Shown in pieces: positions 60,303-64,000 of a DNA stretch of 64,000 bases (positions within the stretch are counted from its first letter, which is position 1; each line of letters begins with the position of its first letter). The stretch is from NCBI RefSeq assembly GCF_030512175.1, contig NZ_JAULBL010000001.1:930001-994000 (forward strand), in the 5' to 3' direction. Both the position numbers and the translations under genes were made by a program. Below the pieces are notes generated by a model. The model was not told the DNA's origin. It worked only from the letters and a program-made list of their open reading frames with translations, and made no database searches. The stretch is from Paeniglutamicibacter sulfureus. Lineage in GTDB: Bacteria; Actinomycetota; Actinomycetes; Actinomycetales; Micrococcaceae.

Positions 60303-61829
60303 ATGAGAGCACCCCGCCGCCACCTGTCAGTGATTGCCGCACTCGGCTCCGCGGCCCTGTTGTTGGGCGCCTGTTCCACGGCAACCGCCCCGGCCCCTGC
60401 CATCAATTCGGTGCCGGCAGAGTCGGCAGCGATTCCGGCAGGCCTGGAAAAGTTCTATACCCAGGAACTGGACTGGGCTTCCTGCGGCGGCGTGCTGCTG
60501 TGCACCGAGCTGACCGTACCCATGGATTACGACGACCCGTCCGGAAAGACCATGACCCTGGCCCTGAACAAGCGCCCGGGCGGCAAGAACGCCGCCGGCT
60601 CGCTGTTGGTGAACCCCGGCGGCCCGGGTGCCTCCGGTCTGGAGACCGTCCGCGAGGCGGTCCCGAACATGTTCGGCCAGGATCTGCAGCGCGGCTTTGA
60701 CGTGGTTGGCTTTGACCCGCGCGGAGTCGGTTCCTCCACTCCGGTCACATGCGAGCAGCCGGCCGAACAAGACGCCGGCCGGGCGGAGCAGTTCGATCCC
60801 GGCTCCGACGCGGGAATCGAGGAGATGCGCCGCGACAGCGCCGAGTATGCCGCGCTGTGTGCCGAGCGCACCGGGGACGCACTGGGCTTTGTCGACACCA
60901 TTTCGGCAGCCCGCGACATGGACGTGATTCGTTCGGCGCTCGGGGACAAGACCCTGAACTACCTGGGCTATTCCTACGGCACCTCGCTGGGCGCCAACTA
61001 TGCCCAGCTCTTCCCGCAGAACGTGGGTCGCATGGTTCTTGACGGGGCGCTTGACCCCACGCTCGGCAACAACGAGATCACCATGGGCCAGGCCCTCGGG
61101 TTCGAAAACGAGATCCGTGCGTACATGCAGGATTGCCTGGATTCGGGCGATTGTCCCTTCAGCGGCGAGCTCGAGGATGCCTTGGACCAGTTGCGCGAAC
61201 TCTTCGCCGAGGTGGAGGCCGAACCCCTGGTAGGCAGCGACGGACGCAGCGTCCCGATCATCGACTTCGTCAACGGGTTCATCGTCCCGCTTTACGACAA
61301 TTCCACATGGCCCATGCTCACCGAGGCACTGCGCAATGTGATGGCCGGGAACGTCGATGACATCCAGTACTTCGCCGACCTCACCGCCGGACGCGAGTCC
61401 GACGGGAGCTACACCGGCAACGGCACCGCCGCCTTCAGCGCCATCAACTGCCTCGACTATCCCATGGACGCGGACATCCCGACGATGCGCGCCGAGGCCC
61501 AGGAGCTGGCCCAGGCGGCCCCGACGATCGGCAAGTACCTGGCCTACGGCCCAGTGGGCTGCCAGGACTGGAAACACCCCGCCACCGGCAATCCCGCCCC
61601 GTTGACTGCGGAGGGCGCCGCTCCGATCGTGGTCATCGGCACCACCGGGGATCCGGCCACGCCGTACGCGTGGAGCCAGGCGCTGGCCGAGCAGCTTTCT
61701 TCCGCCTCGCTGGTGACCTACGAGGGCCACGGCCACACCGCCTATGGCCGTTCCAACGACTGCATCGCCAACGCCGTGGAGTCCTATTTCCTGGACGGGA
61801 CGGTTCCGGCCGACGGATTGACGTGCTGA
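60303..61829 (+). CDS. Secreted alpha/beta-hydrolase lipoprotein, tripeptidyl-aminopeptidase-like
   Basis: Protein of 508 residues with a lipoprotein signal (LGSAALLLGACS, Cys at about residue 24). Catalytic core: NPGGPGASG oxyanion loop, nucleophile Ser in LGYSYGTSLGANYAQ, Asp in TTGDPATPY and His in YEGHGHTAYGRSN, matching TAP/SlpD-type exported peptidases of actinobacteria. C-terminal TAP-like domain (VVIGTTGDPATPYAW). AAGGAG lies 12 nt upstream of the ATG. Role likely in peptide trimming outside the cell. Confidence 0.88.
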   Translation: MRAPRRHLSVIAALGSAALLLGACSTATAPAPAINSVPAESAAIPAGLEKFYTQELDWASCGGVLLCTELTVPMDYDDPSGKTMTLALNKRPGGKNAAGSLLVNPGGPGASGLETVREAVPNMFGQDLQRGFDVVGFDPRGVGSSTPVTCEQPAEQDAGRAEQFDPGSDAGIEEMRRDSAEYAALCAERTGDALGFVDTISAARDMDVIRSALGDKTLNYLGYSYGTSLGANYAQLFPQNVGRMVLDGALDPTLGNNEITMGQALGFENEIRAYMQDCLDSGDCPFSGELEDALDQLRELFAEVEAEPLVGSDGRSVPIIDFVNGFIVPLYDNSTWPMLTEALRNVMAGNVDDIQYFADLTAGRESDGSYTGNGTAAFSAINCLDYPMDADIPTMRAEAQELAQAAPTIGKYLAYGPVGCQDWKHPATGNPAPLTAEGAAPIVVIGTTGDPATPYAWSQALAEQLSSASLVTYEGHGHTAYGRSNDCIANAVESYFLDGTVPADGLTC

Positions 61830-61910
61830 CGGACCCTCCCACCGCGTCGTTTTGACCGCTGAGGACAGATTCCTATAAAGTGTTCACTTGTGGTGCTCAC
61901 GCGCCACGGT

Positions 61911-61983
61911 GCCTCCTTAGCTCAGTTGGTAGAGCGTTTCACTCGTAATGAAAAGGTCGCCAGTTCGATTCTGGCAGGAGGCT
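61911..61983 (+). tRNA. tRNA-Thr(CGT)
   Basis: Acceptor GCCTCCT/AGGAGGC, D-arm AGCTCAGTTGGTAGAGC, and anticodon loop CTCGTAA giving CGT (decodes ACG). The T-arm is CAGTTCGATTCTG and the discriminator is T. CCA is not encoded. A terminator follows directly. Confidence 0.95.
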
Positions 61984-61990
61984 CTGATCC

Positions 61991-62014
61991 AGCCCCGGGA
62001 AACCGGGGCTTTTT
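61991..62014 (+). terminator. Terminator of tRNA-Thr(CGT)
   Basis: AGCCCCGG/CCGGGGCT with a 4-nt loop GAAA and TTTTT. Confidence 0.9.
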
Positions 62015-62446
62015 CATTTCCTGGTCACCTCAAAACTGCCAAGCTTCAGCCTTCGCCGCAGCCGACTGCACAACCAGCGATGCGCCGGAAAGAGCCACCC
62101 AGCAGGCCTTCTGGGCTCAACCTGAGGCCCCCCGCCCACACGTTGAATATCGTGTGTGCAGGCATTGAACTCTCGATCGCCGGTGTCGTTCCCATGACCG
62201 CGGACGGCCTTGAGCAAGCACTACCAGAACTTGGTTTGCCGAGGGGCCGACCAGTCAATCATGCAAGAAAAGTCCTAAACCTAGGCTTAGGACCTTTCTT
62301 GCATGATTTCCACTGTTGGACCGAATAGGTCTTCCTCCGAGCACGGCCAACCATCTGGCCCACGAACGGCGTCGCCTGGCCCCACCGCGTCCCAAAACGC
62401 TCGAGGAACACGCGCAGCAGCGGCGCATCGTAACGATGCCAGGAAT
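62015..62446. other. Intergenic, no supported gene
   Basis: Apart from the long inverted repeat at 62259-62306 there is nothing assignable. A frame at 62259-62450 (minus) overlaps that repeat and resembles no family. Base composition is less GC-rich than the coding neighbours. Confidence 0.5.
62259..62306. repeat. 48-nt long inverted repeat
   Basis: Arms of 21 bases from 62259 and 62286 (ATCATGCAAGAAA outer, GTCCTAA inner) with one A/C mismatch and a short CCTAGG-containing loop. It lacks a U-tract. It may be a terminator for the DnaJ-like gene or a decayed element end. Confidence 0.5.
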
Positions 62447-62794
62447 TCACGGCATCTTCCTATTCGGGGGCGGGGTCCAGACCAGTGGTCCAGCCACCAC
62501 GTCGGGCCTGGTCGAGCGGGATACCCGCCTGGCCCTCGCCGGCCTTGCGCCCCGGCGGGCGGATAGGTGTTCGCGATCGTACGCCGACCGGGCGGCGGCG
62601 TTGCCCAGGACCGCATAGGCGTCCATCACCGACTGCAGCCGGGAACGCTCCAGCGCTTCCTGCTCCGGTCCCTCAGGCCCGGGCCTGGTGTCGGGATGGT
62701 GCAGGCGCATCTGGGCCCGGTAGGCACGGGCGATCTCGGCGGCGCTGGCCCGCGGATCCAGGCGAAGCACCGCATAGGGGTTGAGGGACTCCAC
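62447..62794 (-). CDS. Small J-domain protein
   Basis: Protein of 115 residues. A J domain occupies the first ~75 residues: NPYAVLRLDPRASAAEIARA, HPD motif in MRLHHPDTRPG, and VLGNAAARSAYDREH. After it comes a basic Arg/Ala stretch (SARRGARPARARRVSRSTRP). No zinc or C-terminal DnaJ domains. GTG start at 62794 with GAAAGG 7 nt upstream. It likely stimulates a DnaK ATPase. Next to Hsp20. Confidence 0.8.
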   Translation of the reverse strand: MESLNPYAVLRLDPRASAAEIARAYRAQMRLHHPDTRPGPEGPEQEALERSRLQSVMDAYAVLGNAAARSAYDREHLSARRGARPARARRVSRSTRPDVVAGPLVWTPPPNRKMP

Positions 62795-62851
62795 GGCAAT
62801 GCCTTTCAAATCTTCGCGCCGGGGTCGGGCGCGGGCGGCAACTGGGATGCC

Positions 62852-62892
62852 GAAGATGGTCCCGTCCCCCGCCGGGAATCGGGACCATCTTC
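62852..62892. terminator. Hairpin between Hsp20 and J-domain genes
   Basis: A 13-bp perfect stem GAAGATGGTCCCG/CGGGACCATCTTC with a 15-nt loop. Confidence 0.6.
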
Positions 62893-63020
62893 CACGGGGA
62901 CGGCGCCAACCCCGACCCTACGGTGCGCCGGAGGGCGCCGCGGTGTGCCGTTTGGCCAGCACCCGCAGTTACTGATGTCGGGGGCGGGCCGTCCCCGTCG
63001 GGTGAACCATCTCCGGGACC

Positions 63021-63443
63021 TCAGGCGTCGATGGACTGGCGGTCGGACTCCTTGCTGGTAATGGCGATCTTGCGTGGCTTCGCCTGTTCGGCGACCTGAA
63101 TCTCCAGGGTCAGCACACCCGCGTCGTAGCTGGCGTCGATGTTCTCCGTATCGAGGTTCTCCCCCAGGACCAGCTGGCGGCTGAACACTCCCCGCGGGCG
63201 TTCGGCGGCAAGGATTTCGACCTCGTCTCCCAGCGCACCTCGTTCGGCCTTGACTGTCACGACGTTGTTTTCGACATCCAGGTCGATCGAATCGGGGTTT
63301 ACCCCCGGAAGGTCAAACTCGATCCGGAACTTGTCACCTTCACGCCAGGCATCCATGCTCATGGCCGCCGGCCTGACCGTCGTCCCCCAAACCTGTTGGG
63401 CGAGCTTGTCGAGTTCACGGAACGGATCTGGGCGCATCAACAT
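63021..63443 (-). CDS. Hsp20/alpha-crystallin small heat-shock protein
   Basis: Chaperone of 140 residues. The alpha-crystallin domain spans about residues 30-125: [51 protein letters not shown] and the [14 protein letters not shown]-terminal strand. The start (MLMRPDPF) lies 6 nt after GGAG; the ATG five codons upstream is out of range of a site. No canonical CIRCE or HAIR element found upstream. Confidence 0.9.
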   Translation of the reverse strand: MLMRPDPFRELDKLAQQVWGTTVRPAAMSMDAWREGDKFRIEFDLPGVNPDSIDLDVENNVVTVKAERGALGDEVEILAAERPRGVFSRQLVLGENLDTENIDASYDAGVLTLEIQVAEQAKPRKIAITSKESDRQSIDA

Positions 63444-63627
63444 TGTTCTCTCCTTCACAGCTTTGTCGTTTGCCGATCCCGCTGCCCCGTGTGGCTGCGG
63501 GTATTAATTTTTTAGCATCACTCCATCGCCCGCGCAACAAGAAATTGTTTGGGAAATTGGCGCTTTTTGCCCCGGACCCGCAGGGCGCCGCAGCTCGAAC
63601 GGCCGGGGAGCAGCCCCCGTCTTAAAC

Positions 63628-63661
63628 GTGTGCGGGGACCCGCTGACGGGTCCCCACACAC
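63628..63661. terminator. Terminator after the aldo/keto reductase gene
   Basis: GTGTGCGGGGACCCG pairs with CGGGTCCCCACACAC with a single mismatch and loop CTGA, 44 nt beyond the minus-strand stop codon. Confidence 0.7.
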
Positions 63662-63704
63662 ACTTGTCTTGACGCTGTTCCGTTGCCGGGAGCCTTTTTG
63701 TCGA

Positions 63705-64000
63705 CTAGGCGAAGTCGCTGACGGCCGGATCGGCTGCGATGCGGCCCTCGGCGCCCTTGTCCAGGGCGTTGATCGCGGCGAGGTCATCGGCGTCCAGCTC
63801 CACGCCCAGCCCCGAGTGGTTCTCCACGATCCGCGAGGGGGTCACCGACTTCGGGATGACCACATTGCCCAGGGCCAGGTGCCAGGCAATGACGACCTGG
63901 GCGACGGACGCGTTGTGCTTCTCTGCGATGGCCACCAGTGCCGGGTCGTTAAGCAGTTCGCTGCCCTGGCCCAGGGGCGACCACGACTGGTGCAGGATGC
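63705..64000 (-). CDS. Aldo/keto reductase, C-terminal part (cut by window end)
   Basis: The gene continues past the window; only the last ~98 residues are here. ILHQSWSPLGQGSELLNDPA and IPKSVTPSRIVENHSGLGVE are the conserved aldo/keto reductase stretches (the IPKS motif binds NADPH). The C-terminus DLAAINALDKGAEGRIAADP is typical of 2,5-diketo-gluconate-reductase-like members. The catalytic Tyr, Lys and His are not in the window. Confidence 0.85.
   Translation of the reverse strand, partial: ILHQSWSPLGQGSELLNDPALVAIAEKHNASVAQVVIAWHLALGNVVIPKSVTPSRIVENHSGLGVELDADDLAAINALDKGAEGRIAADPAVSDFA

Noticed and set aside
63444-63530. CIRCE-like heat-shock operator upstream of Hsp20.
   Set aside because: Only a distorted half site (GAGTG, then GCTAA) is present; the inverted partner is missing.
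1-64000. CRISPR arrays, phage, transposase or toxin-antitoxin genes.
   Set aside because: None recognised on either strand; no regular short repeat arrays seen.

Overview
The window looks like a chromosomal segment of a high-GC actinobacterium of the Arthrobacter group (Micrococcaceae; Arthrobacter, Paeniglutamicibacter or a close relative). The main reasons are the co-occurring senX3-regX3/phoU, CarD, fused IspDF, DUF4193, DUF2516 and DUF4032 genes, the GC-rich codon use, and the many genes with a -10 hexamer 6-7 nt before the start codon, as expected for leaderless actinobacterial transcripts. I see no phage, plasmid, CRISPR or insertion-sequence genes. The genus is an inference.

Region by region: 0-9 kb holds a ThrE-type amino-acid exporter, a flavin-dependent monooxygenase, tRNA-Val, a GNAT acetyltransferase, a CoA-transferase, a family-1 glycosyltransferase and two small membrane or lipoprotein genes, one apparently broken. 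At 9.3-13.9 kb a nucleoside hydrolase, an MFS transporter and a ribokinase form a nucleoside/ribose salvage operon, divergent from a LacI regulator with two operator-like palindromes between them. At 14-20 kb are an RDD membrane protein, a DapA-like lyase, a cobalamin adenosyltransferase, a BCCT transporter, a decayed gene and two membrane proteins. At 20-23 kb lie a secreted repeat protein, a frameshifted and truncated DUF4193 copy, tRNA-Thr and a membrane-anchored DsbA-like protein.

The centre (24-40 kb) is a carbohydrate block. otsA-otsB (trehalose synthesis) are followed by an MsmK/UgpC-type sugar ABC ATPase and a DUF4032 gene. Facing them is a maltose/maltodextrin operon (malE-malF-malG plus a cytosolic GH13 amylase), divergent from two paralogous GH13 alpha-glucosidases that flank a MalR-like LacI regulator. 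Operator-like sites sit in the divergent promoter region. The maltose operon has no ATPase of its own, so the one at 26.4 kb is its likely partner. A glgB reduced to its N-terminal part lies at 42.8-43.5 kb.

The right half (40-64 kb) is mostly housekeeping: a GlcD-type oxidase, rlmB, cysS, ispDF, carD, the phosphate regulators regX3/senX3 and phoU with a four-unit PHO-box array, gpmA, a methyltransferase, membrane proteins, a trans-sulfuration PLP enzyme, tmk-holB, a secreted hydrolase, tRNA-Thr(CGT), a small J-domain protein, Hsp20, and an aldo/keto reductase cut by the window end. Many gene pairs are separated by long perfect hairpins. I did not find a convincing new multi-gene system. The most interesting signals are the leaderless-start pattern, the PHO-box array, the maltose/trehalose layout with a shared ATPase, and four decayed genes.
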